Below, one piece after another: positions 9,293-16,712 of a stretch of 38,659 bases of DNA (the stretch's first letter is position 1; every line of letters begins with the position of its first letter). The stretch covers positions 1 to 38,659 of the forward strand of contig DATFYX010000024.1 of assembly GCA_035314825.1 (NCBI GenBank), read 5' to 3'. The notes beneath the pieces are model-generated. The model made no database searches. It was not told where the DNA came from and saw only the letters and a list, made by a program, of their open reading frames with translations. The stretch is from Candidatus Eremiobacteraceae bacterium. Its GTDB lineage: Bacteria; Vulcanimicrobiota; Vulcanimicrobiia; Eremiobacterales; Eremiobacteraceae. The position numbers and the translations under genes are program-made.

Positions 9293-9739
9293 GTGCGTAC
9301 GCTCAACACTCTCATATTTATCGCGCTGGTGGTCGTCGTGTCCGGCTGCGCCCCAACCACCACGGTGACCAACGATGCAGACTCGCAAAGCGTCATGGAC
9401 ACGGTGATCCCGGCGGTGTTCGGGCACTGGAGCGTCGATGCGCTCGTCAAGTTCGCCGACCCCTCCGTGTACACGCCCGCCCGCGTTGCGCGCGACCGCG
9501 TCTTCTTCAGCCAGCTCTCGGACAAGCTCGGCCCGATGGTGGCCTACAACAAAGCGCATGGGACGACCGAGATCAGCGGCAGCGGTTCGGATCAGGTCAA
9601 GAGGGCGTCCTACGACTCGTTGGTCGTCTTCAAAAGGGGCCAGGCTGTCATCCACGTCGATGCCGTGAAGAAGAACGGCCAGTGGTCGGTCGTCAACGCC
9701 AGCGTGCAGCCCGGGAAACAGTTGGGCGTGCACCCTTAG
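9293..9739 (+). CDS. Putative lipoprotein of unknown function
   Basis: The protein is 148 residues. A signal sequence ends in the lipobox VVVSGC (Cys about residue 19), so the mature protein should be lipid-anchored. The body (IPAVFGHWSVDALVKFADP, then GSGSDQVKRASYDSLVVFKRG and a C-terminal NGQWSVVNASVQ strand) looks like a small alpha+beta domain of the NTF2/DUF4019 kind, in which a helix pair precedes a curved sheet. That is a visual impression only. The start is a GTG at 9293. It is convergent with alkB, separated by six bases. Confidence 0.75.
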   Translation: MRTLNTLIFIALVVVVSGCAPTTTVTNDADSQSVMDTVIPAVFGHWSVDALVKFADPSVYTPARVARDRVFFSQLSDKLGPMVAYNKAHGTTEISGSGSDQVKRASYDSLVVFKRGQAVIHVDAVKKNGQWSVVNASVQPGKQLGVHP

Positions 9740-9745
9740 GGTCTC

Positions 9746-10339
9746 TTATTTCGCGGGCGTCTTGGGAACGCGCCGGAATGCGACGCTGATGCGCGGGCCG
9801 ACGGGCTCGCGCGTCTTCGGGATGCCGTGCAGAAAATTGAGATGGCTGGCGTAGCTCATGATCAGGAGGCTGCCGGCTTCCAGATCGCGATCGAGGATAC
9901 GCCGCGGTTTGGCGTTGCTGCGGATCGTCATGCGGCGCGTCGCGCCGAGACTGACGAGCGCCACCGGCGCACGATCCGCTTGACGTTCGATGTGATCGCC
10001 GTGCGGCGCGACGCTGTCGTTCCCGTCTCGATAGAAGTTCAGCCCGGCCGAGAGGAAGGCGACGCCGCACGCCTGCTCGACAACCGGACGCATCTCGCGG
10101 ATCGGCGATGGGACGCCCGGGGATCCGAGCGCGAACGATGCGACCAACCGAGGGACGTCGACGACGCGATCGTACATCGGGCGGCTCTCCGAGCGCCAGG
10201 CGACGCCATCGCGCAGCTCCTGGAACCACGTCTGCGTCTGCTGCGGATCGAAGAGCGCGCGCCGGTAGATGATCTGCCCCGACTCGTCGTCGTTGAGCAC
10301 TTCGACGTCGGACAGTTGGAGCAACGAGAGCTGCATCAT
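9746..10339 (-). CDS. alkB: AlkB-like 2-oxoglutarate/Fe(II) dioxygenase
   Basis: The protein is 197 residues. AlkB-family enzymes oxidatively demethylate alkylated nucleic acid bases (or proteins), using 2-oxoglutarate, O2 and Fe(II). The iron ligands are visible as His113 and Asp115 in APHGDHIE and His171 in NFLHGIPKT. The 2-oxoglutarate-binding RxxxxxR is PRISVAFRRV (Arg183, Arg189). The upstream NFYRDGNDS segment is the usual substrate-side motif. Length and order match ALKBH2/3-like bacterial proteins; the substrate is not determined. Tandem ATGs sit at 10339 and 10336. The first overlaps, on the opposite strand, a possible ATG of the divergent membrane protein. There is no adaptive-response regulator (Ada) nearby. 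Confidence 0.88.
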   Translation of the reverse strand: MMQLSLLQLSDVEVLNDDESGQIIYRRALFDPQQTQTWFQELRDGVAWRSESRPMYDRVVDVPRLVASFALGSPGVPSPIREMRPVVEQACGVAFLSAGLNFYRDGNDSVAPHGDHIERQADRAPVALVSLGATRRMTIRSNAKPRRILDRDLEAGSLLIMSYASHLNFLHGIPKTREPVGPRISVAFRRVPKTPAK

Positions 10340-10394
10340 GGTGGATTCTCTATTTTCGAGGGCGGAACCGGGCACTCCGCCCAATACTACACGG

Positions 10395-10838
10395 GTGAGG
10401 CGCTTCTTCGAGGTCCCCCGCAATCCGGCGCTGGCGCTGTGGCTGGTCGCGGGTTGTCTAGTCGCGATCGGCGCGATCGATCTTGCCTACTCCCTGCGCG
10501 GGCTGCTCCCATTCATCCCGCCGCCGCACATCCCGCCTCCCGTCGACCGGCTCGCACACCGTCCGGTGGTCGACGTCGTCGGCGTGGCGCATCTGGCCGC
10601 CGGGTTAGGTCTGTTCGCGCGCCAGGCGTGGGCACGAGTGCTGGCCCTGGTCATCATCGCGTTCTGGGCGGTGATGACGGGCGCGGCCCTGGCGCTCACC
10701 ATGCCGTTCACGGTGTTCTGGAACCCCCAAGACGTGCGGCCTATCCTCATATCGACGGCCACGATGGGGCTGGTGTATGCCTGGATGCTTGTAACGCTGT
10801 GGCGCGATGACGTCCTAGGAGCGCTGAAGGTGAGATAG
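10395..10838 (+). CDS. Four-helix membrane protein, function unknown
   Basis: The protein is 147 residues from GTG 10395. It has four hydrophobic segments: LALWLVAGCLVAIGAIDLAY, VVGVAHLAAGLGLFA, VLALVIIAFWAVMTGAALAL and ISTATMGLVYAWMLVTLW. A Pro-rich periplasmic loop (PFIPPPHIPPPVDR) follows the first helix. The pattern resembles small DUF7144-type four-helix proteins. An alternative ATG at 10338 would overlap the alkB start codon on the other strand and add 19 polar residues. GTG 10395 places the start just before the conserved-looking helix, but no ribosome site decides between them. Confidence 0.65.
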   Translation: MRRFFEVPRNPALALWLVAGCLVAIGAIDLAYSLRGLLPFIPPPHIPPPVDRLAHRPVVDVVGVAHLAAGLGLFARQAWARVLALVIIAFWAVMTGAALALTMPFTVFWNPQDVRPILISTATMGLVYAWMLVTLWRDDVLGALKVR

Positions 10839-10841
10839 AGG

Positions 10842-10860
10842 CGGCGTTACGCACGTCGCC
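10842..10860. terminator. Weak hairpin after membrane-protein gene
   Basis: GGCGGCGT and ACGTCGCC can pair over 8 bp (one G-U) around a TACGC loop, a few bases after the stop codon. There is no T-run. It could end the upstream transcript, but the support is slight. Confidence 0.2.
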
Positions 10861-10897
10861 GTTACACGGCCTTCATATCATTAACTCCGGCATTGTC

Positions 10898-10903
10898 TAT
10901 CAT
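10898..10903 (+). promoter_or_regulatory. Candidate -10 box for a leaderless transcript
   Basis: TATCAT ends six bases before the ATG at 10910, so transcription would start at or next to the start codon. No ribosome site is present and no convincing -35 is seen. TANNNT placed directly before start codons is the pattern of leaderless genes in several lineages. Confidence 0.35.
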
Positions 10904-10909
10904 AGCTGC

Positions 10910-12415
10910 ATGTCGTGCATGTTGGCGCTACGACCACCCTCAAGCGAACCCGCGAGTATCGAACAGCTGTTGCGCAAGCTCGAACGCCTGCGCGACGAGG
11001 TCGCATCGGAGGGCCGGCGCACCTTCGACGGTTGGCGTCCGCGCATCGCCCGGCGCGCATTCGCCTTGAGCGCGCTCAACCTCGCCAACTACCTCGCGTT
11101 GCGGCGCAACGACCTGCGGGCGTTGCAGCTCGAGCTGATGCCGCTCGGGCTTTCCTCGCTAGGCCGGTGCGAAGCACGCGTCCTGCCCAACCTCGATGCC
11201 GTGATCGCGAGCCTTTCGGCGGTCAAGGCACATGAGTCGGCCGACGCGCGCTATCCGAGCGCGCATGCGTTCTTCCGCGGCGAGCGGCTGCTGCGCCGCG
11301 AGACCGAGATCGTCTTCGGACCGACGCCACCCAACCGCGCCGTGCATATCATGGTGACGCTCCCGCCGGAAGCCGCGTCCTCCTATGACGTGGTCAAGGA
11401 GCTCGTCGAACTCGGCATGGATTGCGCGCGCATCAACTGCGCGCACGACGACCGTGGCGCATGGGAGGCGATGGTCGCGCACGTCCGGCGCGCTGCGGCG
11501 GAATCTGGTCGAACGTGCCGCGTCTGCATCGATCTCGCCGGACCGAAGGTCCGCACTGCCGGGGTCGAGTTGCCGAGCGAAGACCACCGGCTGCACGTCG
11601 GCGACACGATCGTGCTCACCGGCGGCACCGCCATGGTCGTGCCGGATCACCTGGTCAGGATGCGCTGCACGATCCCTGACGTCATCGAACATCTCCACAA
11701 GGGCGATCCGGTCTGGATCAATGATGGTAAGATCGGCGCCGTCGTCGATGACATGCTGCCGATGGGCGCCATGCTGCGCGTCACGACCGCCCGGCCGAAG
11801 GGCGAGAAACTGCGCGCCGACAAGGGTTTGAATTTTCCCGACACGGCGCTCCCGGTCGCCGCGCTCACGCAGCGCGATTGCGAAGACCTCGACTTCGTGG
11901 CCACGCACGCCGATATCATCGGCTATTCATTCGTGCGGGAAGCAAGCGATGTGCGCCGGCTTCAGCGCGAGCTCGCAGCACGGCGCTCCGATCCCCAACG
12001 CTTGGCGATCATGTTGAAAGTAGAAACGGCGCAGGCGGTGCGCAACCTTCCCGAGCTGATCGTCGAGGTCGGCGGCAGCCAGCCGGTGGCCGTCATGATC
12101 GCGCGCGGCGATTTGGCGGTCGAGATCGGCTATCGGCGGCTTGCGGAGATGCAAGAAGAACTGCTGTGGCTGTGCGAAGCCGCGAGCGTCCCCGTGGTGT
12201 GGGCGACGCAGGTGCTCGACGGTTTCGTCAAAAGCGGCATACCCTCGCGCGCGGAATTCACGGACGTTGCGATGGCCGAACGTGCCGAGTGCGTCATGCT
12301 CAACAAAGGGCCGTATGTCGCTGACGCGGTCGCGCTGCTGGACGACGTGCTCGGCCGCATGGAGGGCCACCAGGTCAAAAAGACGTCGCGGCTGCGCGCA
12401 TTGCACTCGTGGTAA
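10910..12415 (+). CDS. Atypical pyruvate kinase-like protein, no C-terminal domain
   Basis: The protein is 501 residues. Residues 1-145 form an N-terminal extension (helical, Arg/Leu-rich, including LNLANYLALRRNDLR) absent from classical enzymes. The kinase barrel follows: RINCAH (174-179, compare RxNxSH), DLAGPKVRT (208-216), INDGKI (270-275), LNFPDT, LKVET with Lys370/Glu372, ARGDLAVEIG (398-407), ATQVLDGF (432-439) and SRAEFTDVA (446-454). The usual 'GET' block is replaced by MLNKGPY. The protein ends soon after, so the allosteric C-terminal domain is missing. The catalytic Lys and the metal ligand Glu are kept. This supports phosphoenolpyruvate chemistry, but ADP phosphorylation and regulation may differ. 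No ribosome site precedes the ATG; see the candidate leaderless promoter. Confidence 0.8.
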   Translation: MSCMLALRPPSSEPASIEQLLRKLERLRDEVASEGRRTFDGWRPRIARRAFALSALNLANYLALRRNDLRALQLELMPLGLSSLGRCEARVLPNLDAVIASLSAVKAHESADARYPSAHAFFRGERLLRRETEIVFGPTPPNRAVHIMVTLPPEAASSYDVVKELVELGMDCARINCAHDDRGAWEAMVAHVRRAAAESGRTCRVCIDLAGPKVRTAGVELPSEDHRLHVGDTIVLTGGTAMVVPDHLVRMRCTIPDVIEHLHKGDPVWINDGKIGAVVDDMLPMGAMLRVTTARPKGEKLRADKGLNFPDTALPVAALTQRDCEDLDFVATHADIIGYSFVREASDVRRLQRELAARRSDPQRLAIMLKVETAQAVRNLPELIVEVGGSQPVAVMIARGDLAVEIGYRRLAEMQEELLWLCEAASVPVVWATQVLDGFVKSGIPSRAEFTDVAMAERAECVMLNKGPYVADAVALLDDVLGRMEGHQVKKTSRLRALHSW

Positions 12416-12426
12416 GGTGCCGCTCC

Positions 12427-13200
12427 CTACTTGCCGATGAGCCCGAACGCCGCGCCCTGCGGGTCCTTCACAATGGCGAAATGGCCCATACCCGAAACCC
12501 CGATCGGTCCTAGGACGACGCGTCCGCCCAGCCGCTTGGCTTTCGCGACCGTTTTGGTGCAGTCCACGACCTTCCAGTGCGTGATCCAGCTCGGCGGCAG
12601 CTTCTTGGATGGCTCGGGCCAGATGCCGCACACGCCGTCGCCTTTAAGGGTGAGCAGATGATACTTGTTCCCGTCGAAGTCTTGATCCACTAGCTTCCAC
12701 CCGAAGACCTTCGTGTAGAACTTGCCGGCGGCGGCCGGTTTAGGCGTGTTCAAGTCGTGCCATGTCACCGTGCCCGGCTTATCGGTCAGCGCTGCGCCTC
12801 GATGAGCGCGTGCCTGCCATAGCGCGACGCCGCCGCCGATCGGGTCCGTGATGATCGCCACGCGGCCTTGATCCATGACGTCCATCGGCTTCATGCCGAT
12901 CTTTCCGCCGGCGGCTCTCGCCTTCTTAGCGGCCGCGTCGACGCTCTTGACTGCGATGTACGGCAGCCAAAACGGCGCGCTTTTCGCCTTCTTCTGCTCC
13001 GCGGACATCGGATAGATCGCGCATACGTCTTTGCCGCCGATGCGCATCATCGAGTATTTCTCGTCCCCCGGGCCCATGGGCAAATCCACCGATTTCCACC
13101 CGAAGAGGCTCCGATAGAACTTCTTCGCGGCGGCGACGTCTCTTGCGCCGAGATCGGTCCAGCAAAATTCGCCCGGTTCGTACGTGCGGATGGGGCTCAT
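12427..13200 (-). CDS. Two-domain VOC (glyoxalase-like) protein
   Basis: The protein is 257 residues made of two vicinal-oxygen-chelate domains (about 7-120 and 132-255). Each begins with the typical first strand and helix: CWTDLGARDVAAAKKFYRSL with FGWK, and TWHDLNTPKPAAAGKFYTKV with FGWK. Each ends with an 'ITDPIGGGVALW' or 'VKDPQGAAFGLI' strand. Tandem VOC proteins of this length are common in soil bacteria and are often annotated as hydrolases or glyoxalases without proof. The first-strand metal position is not clearly His in domain 1, so metal dependence is uncertain. The ATG at 13200 has a strong AAAGGAGA ribosome site. It is convergent with the kinase-like gene, with 11 bases between them. 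Confidence 0.88.
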   Translation of the reverse strand: MSPIRTYEPGEFCWTDLGARDVAAAKKFYRSLFGWKSVDLPMGPGDEKYSMMRIGGKDVCAIYPMSAEQKKAKSAPFWLPYIAVKSVDAAAKKARAAGGKIGMKPMDVMDQGRVAIITDPIGGGVALWQARAHRGAALTDKPGTVTWHDLNTPKPAAAGKFYTKVFGWKLVDQDFDGNKYHLLTLKGDGVCGIWPEPSKKLPPSWITHWKVVDCTKTVAKAKRLGGRVVLGPIGVSGMGHFAIVKDPQGAAFGLIGK

Positions 13201-13270
13201 ACAGCAGTCTCCTTTACCGTTCTTGCGAGACGCTCCGCTTGACCACCTCGAGGTGAACACCCTGCGCCGC

Positions 13271-13276
13271 TATAAG
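13271..13276 (+). promoter_or_regulatory. Candidate -10 box before the protease gene
   Basis: TATAAG lies 8 bases before the ATG at 13285. This again puts the expected transcription start at the initiation codon, with no ribosome-binding sequence. A TTGACC at 13239-13244 is too far away (26 bases) to be a normal -35. Confidence 0.3.
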
Positions 13277-13284
13277 TCAGCGGC

Positions 13285-14373
13285 ATGCGCGTTGGCCGCA
13301 TCTTCGGCATCGACATCTACATCGACCCGAGCTGGTTATTCATCTTCGTGCTCGTCGCGTGGATGCTCAGCAGCGACGTCGGACCGTTGCGGTCGGCGGG
13401 ACTGTCTGCAGGCGACCGATGGGCGCTTGGGATTCTCACCGCGCTGCTCTTCTTCGCGAGCGTGCTCGCGCACGAGCTGGCGCACTCAGTCGTGGCGCGC
13501 ATGCGCGGGCTGCCGGTCACGCGTATCACGCTGTTCATCTTCGGCGGCATCTCCCAGATCGGCGGCGATTTCGACAGCGCCAGCGGCGAGGGATGGATCG
13601 CGTTTGTCGGCCCGCTCATGAGCCTCGTGCTCGCAGGGGTCTTCTACTTGATCGCCCAGGCGCTTGGCGCGCATTCGGCGATGGGCCTTGCCGCCGGCTA
13701 CCTCGCCTGGGCGAACGGCGTGCTCGCGATCTTCAATCTGGTGCCCGCGTACCCGCTCGACGGCGGTAAAGTGCTGCACTCGCTCATCTGGCGCGCGACC
13801 GGCGATCGCCGGCGCGCGACCCGCGTGGCCGTGGCGATCGGCCAGACCATCGCGCTGCTCATGATCGCGCTTGGCATCTTCATGTCGTTCACGGTCAGCT
13901 TCTTCAGCGGGCTGTGGTTTGTGCTCATCGGATGGTTCCTGTTGCAAGCCGGAAGGGCCGAGGCGTATCAATCCGAGCTGGGCATGGCGTTGCACGGGCT
14001 GACGGCGAGCTCGATCGCGGTGGCGCCACCACCGCCGTTTTCGCCGGATACGAGCGCGCGCGCGGCGACCGAGGCGCTGCTGCGCAGCGGGCAGCGGGCT
14101 GCCGCCGTGGTCGCCGATGGACGATTCGCCGGCATCGTCACGCTGACGGATCTGGCGCGAGTTCACGCGAGCGGCCCGGACACTCCGGTGTCCGCGCTGA
14201 TGACGCCGGCCGACAAGGTCAAGAGCGTTGCGCCGGCAAGCGACTCGATGCAAGCGCTGAGCGTGCTCGCGCAGAGCGGATATCATCAGCTTCCGGTCGT
14301 CGACGGGACCGGCGCGGTCGTGGGGTTCATCACGCGCGAGGGATTGCTGCAGCGGCTGGCGCTGGCTCGCTAG
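13285..14373 (+). CDS. Site-2-type intramembrane metalloprotease (M50) with two CBS domains
   Basis: The protein is 362 residues. It is an integral membrane zinc protease of family M50B. Zinc ligands are His63 and His67 with catalytic Glu64 in AHELAHS, and Asp159 in NLVPAYPLDGGKVL. The hydrophobic segments run to about residue 220. A cytosolic pair of CBS domains follows (about 240-295 and 300-360: ADGRFAGIVTLTDLARV and YHQLPVVDGTGAVVGFITRE), which usually bind adenosine nucleotides and gate activity. The layout matches SpoIVFB-like rhomboid-independent S2P enzymes with a CBS tail. Its substrate, typically a membrane-bound anti-sigma or transcription factor, is not apparent nearby. It is convergent with the next gene, overlapping it by four bases at the stop codons. 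Confidence 0.92.
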   Translation: MRVGRIFGIDIYIDPSWLFIFVLVAWMLSSDVGPLRSAGLSAGDRWALGILTALLFFASVLAHELAHSVVARMRGLPVTRITLFIFGGISQIGGDFDSASGEGWIAFVGPLMSLVLAGVFYLIAQALGAHSAMGLAAGYLAWANGVLAIFNLVPAYPLDGGKVLHSLIWRATGDRRRATRVAVAIGQTIALLMIALGIFMSFTVSFFSGLWFVLIGWFLLQAGRAEAYQSELGMALHGLTASSIAVAPPPPFSPDTSARAATEALLRSGQRAAAVVADGRFAGIVTLTDLARVHASGPDTPVSALMTPADKVKSVAPASDSMQALSVLAQSGYHQLPVVDGTGAVVGFITREGLLQRLALAR

Positions 14374-14924
14374 CGCGCGCCGGAGCTCGGCGGTTCATCG
14401 TGGCCGCCGATCACGATGTACGTGACGATGTCCCACGCATTGTGGATCCCGACGAAGATCAGGGAAAGGACGCCGGCTGCGAGTGCGAACAACGCGTCCA
14501 CCGGCGCAGCGGGAAGCACGATGGCGCCGCCGAGGATGGCGCCGTACGCGATGAGCGGAAGAATCGTATACCAAGCCCAGTCCTCGAGATCGGCGGTGTA
14601 CACGCTCAGCCGCATCGTCCGGTACAGCAAAGTCAGCACATAGAGGATGCCGCACAGACCGGCGAGGCCAAGCAACGTGGCCGGGTGGACCAGCGCGCGC
14701 CACGGCGCGCTAAGAATCGCGCAAACCAGCAAAGCGGAACCGAAATGGACCACCGTCGGCGTGCTGAACGTCGAGATCCCATCGCTCGACCTCTTGGAGC
14801 GCTCCACGCCGGTGACCAGTGTGATCACGACGAACATCAAGCCGGTCAGGCCGGCGGCCGCCGAGCCGCACATGATATAGAAGTTCGACCACGGAGCGAG
14901 GAGGGACGGCGTGCTTTCAACCAT
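14370..14924 (-). CDS. Five-helix membrane protein, function unknown
   Basis: The protein is 184 residues with five hydrophobic stretches, beginning YIMCGSAAAGLTGLMFVVIT and ending LFALAAGVLSLIFVGIHNAW. The opening 'W..FY...G.AAAGLTGL.FV' followed by a short basic loop is a common pattern in uncharacterised bacterial membrane proteins. The start ATG lies three bases after the amine oxidase stop, so translation is probably coupled to it. The stop overlaps that of the protease gene on the other strand. No function is assigned. Confidence 0.75.
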   Translation of the reverse strand: MVESTPSLLAPWSNFYIMCGSAAAGLTGLMFVVITLVTGVERSKRSSDGISTFSTPTVVHFGSALLVCAILSAPWRALVHPATLLGLAGLCGILYVLTLLYRTMRLSVYTADLEDWAWYTILPLIAYGAILGGAIVLPAAPVDALFALAAGVLSLIFVGIHNAWDIVTYIVIGGHDEPPSSGAR

Positions 14925-14927
14925 TAG

Positions 14928-16229
14928 TCACCCAGATGTTCCGAGCGCGGTCGCAACTTCCGAAGCGGCGCGCTCGCCGGTTTGTAACGCCCCGTTCACC
15001 GTACCGCCCTGGCCATCATCCGACGTCGCCTCGCCCGCGAAGAACAGCGTGTCGTCGACCGGCGTTGCGAGCTCCGCGCGGGCGTTTCCGCCGCCGACTC
15101 TGACGTAGCTGTACGCGCCGCGCGCGAACGGGTCGCGGCCCCAATCGTGCGTCACTCCGGCTTCGAATTCCCTGTGCGCGAGTTCGGGCTCGCCGAGGAG
15201 TGCTCCGAATCCGGCGAGCGCGCGCACGATAAGCTCTTCATGCGAGTAGCCGCTCAGCGCGGCCGCCTTCGGACCGCCTGCCCACGCCACGATCATCTCG
15301 CTTCGCACCGGCACCTGCGTCCAATACCCCGCGAACGGCTGCGTCGGGCAACGGAAGAACGCAGCCCCGCAGTAACGCCCTTCGCAGATCCGCTCCCAGA
15401 ACGCGGTCCGAAACCACAGCACCACTCGGACCACGTGGCCCATCTCGATCTTCGCAAGCGCCTCGCGCTTGGCCGCCGGCAGGCCGGGCTCGAAGAGGAC
15501 GGCCGTGTCATCGTCGCGATGCCGCAAGACGCCCGCTGGAAGCGTCACGAGAACCGCTCGCGCGCGAATCGTCTGCGCTGTTCCGAGCGGCCCCATTGCG
15601 GTGACGTCGACGGCGCCAGGACGCCACGAGACCCGCTTCACAGCGGTCGACAGAGCTATCTGAACGCCAGCCCCGGCGCAGTCGTCGCACAGGCGCTCGA
15701 AGATCGGCCGGTAACCGCTGATGGGACGCGAACTCGCGTAATCGACGCCCGAGCGCACTTCGTCCGCGATGGATCGCACGCTCGCAATCGCGGGATCTGC
15801 GGCCTCGAATCCCTCGACGAATGCGCGCGCCGCTGCAACCGTATCTCGCAAGGATTCATCGCGCTGGAAGCGTCTCAGATATCGATCGACGCTCTCGTCG
15901 CCGGCGAGGTTACGGGCTTCGGCGAGGATGTTCGTGGCCGACACGAAGCCGGATTCGTCGAGTCTCAGGACCCCGTCCTCGCCGCAGGTCCACGACTCGC
16001 CGCCGGTGTCGATCGCCGCGCTCCCGGCGTCTTTGAGCAAGGCCATGCTCTCCTGCGCCCGACCGTGGATGAACTCCGCACCGAGTTCGGCCGGCACCGC
16101 GGTCCTGGCCGATGGGACCCACCACACGCGTCCGCCGACGCGGTCGCGCGCTTCCAGTACGGTGACCCGTAGCGAGTGCGCGGCGAGGCTGCGCGCCGCC
16201 GCTAAGCCGGCCGCGCCTGCGCCGACCAC
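14928..16229 (-). CDS. Flavin monoamine oxidase family protein, start uncertain
   Basis: This is an FAD-dependent amine oxidase fold of about 433 residues. It has VGAGAAGLAAARSLAAHSLR (dinucleotide-binding turn), TVLEARDRVGGRV (the adenosine-ribose Glu and GGR), a substrate-domain middle, and the C-terminal FAD block LFFAGEATSDDGQGGTVNGAL. The family oxidises amines or polyamines to imines and releases H2O2. The only standard start codon in the open frame is GTG 16229, which yields M-V-G-A-G and removes the 'DVIV' strand that clearly continues upstream in frame (D-I-D-A-D-V-I-V-V-G). No ATG, GTG or TTG occurs from 16304 to 16230. True initiation may therefore be at a rare codon, or the N-terminus may depend on the preceding SnoaL-like gene. 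No ribosome site is seen. Family confidence is high, the start is not. Confidence 0.82.
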   Translation of the reverse strand: MVGAGAAGLAAARSLAAHSLRVTVLEARDRVGGRVWWVPSARTAVPAELGAEFIHGRAQESMALLKDAGSAAIDTGGESWTCGEDGVLRLDESGFVSATNILAEARNLAGDESVDRYLRRFQRDESLRDTVAAARAFVEGFEAADPAIASVRSIADEVRSGVDYASSRPISGYRPIFERLCDDCAGAGVQIALSTAVKRVSWRPGAVDVTAMGPLGTAQTIRARAVLVTLPAGVLRHRDDDTAVLFEPGLPAAKREALAKIEMGHVVRVVLWFRTAFWERICEGRYCGAAFFRCPTQPFAGYWTQVPVRSEMIVAWAGGPKAAALSGYSHEELIVRALAGFGALLGEPELAHREFEAGVTHDWGRDPFARGAYSYVRVGGGNARAELATPVDDTLFFAGEATSDDGQGGTVNGALQTGERAASEVATALGTSG

Positions 16230-16249
16230 GATGACGTCTGCGTCGATGT

Positions 16250-16690
16250 CTACGCCAGACCGATCTGTTTCATGAACGTCTGGTTGTCCCAGAACAGGTA
16301 TTCCTCATCCATCACGCCGTCTTTCCAGTGGCCGACGGTGCACATCGGCAGCTTGTACGACTTGCCGGTCGGCGCAATCGTATTTCCATCGCCTATCGGC
16401 ATCGGTTTGGTGAACGTCCCCTCCATCACGCCGATCACACACGTCCAGTCACCTGAGCCGAACTTGACCGGGTGAACGCGGATCCGGTTATCGGGCGCAT
16501 AAACGAACATCGCGCCGAGATCCTCGATATGTTTCTCGATCCCCTTGGTCGCGTGACCGTCAGGCCAATGCACGAGAATGTCTTTCGAATGGCTACGGGT
16601 GAGCTCATCCCACTTCTGGTTTGTGAACACATTGAAATCCAAGTCGTCGAACGTCGCGATGTGTTCGTTGATGGTTTGTTCGGTCGTCAT
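16250..16690 (-). CDS. SnoaL/NTF2-like polyketide-cyclase-type protein
   Basis: The protein is 146 residues with the SnoaL-like cone fold pattern. A helical N-terminus (INEHIATFDDLDFNVFTNQK) leads to SHSKDILVHWPDGHATKGIE, the aspartate-containing pocket entry typical of ester cyclases. Strands WTCVIGVMEGTFTKP and KLPMCTVGHWKDGVMDEEYL follow. Members include cyclases and many proteins of unknown function. The ATG at 16690 has an excellent AGGAGGGT ribosome site. It sits between the LLM oxidoreductase (22 bases upstream) and the amine oxidase (20 bases downstream), which suggests one transcript. Confidence 0.85.
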   Translation of the reverse strand: MTTEQTINEHIATFDDLDFNVFTNQKWDELTRSHSKDILVHWPDGHATKGIEKHIEDLGAMFVYAPDNRIRVHPVKFGSGDWTCVIGVMEGTFTKPMPIGDGNTIAPTGKSYKLPMCTVGHWKDGVMDEEYLFWDNQTFMKQIGLA

Positions 16691-16712
16691 GGTACCCTCC
16701 TAGCAGGTCAGT

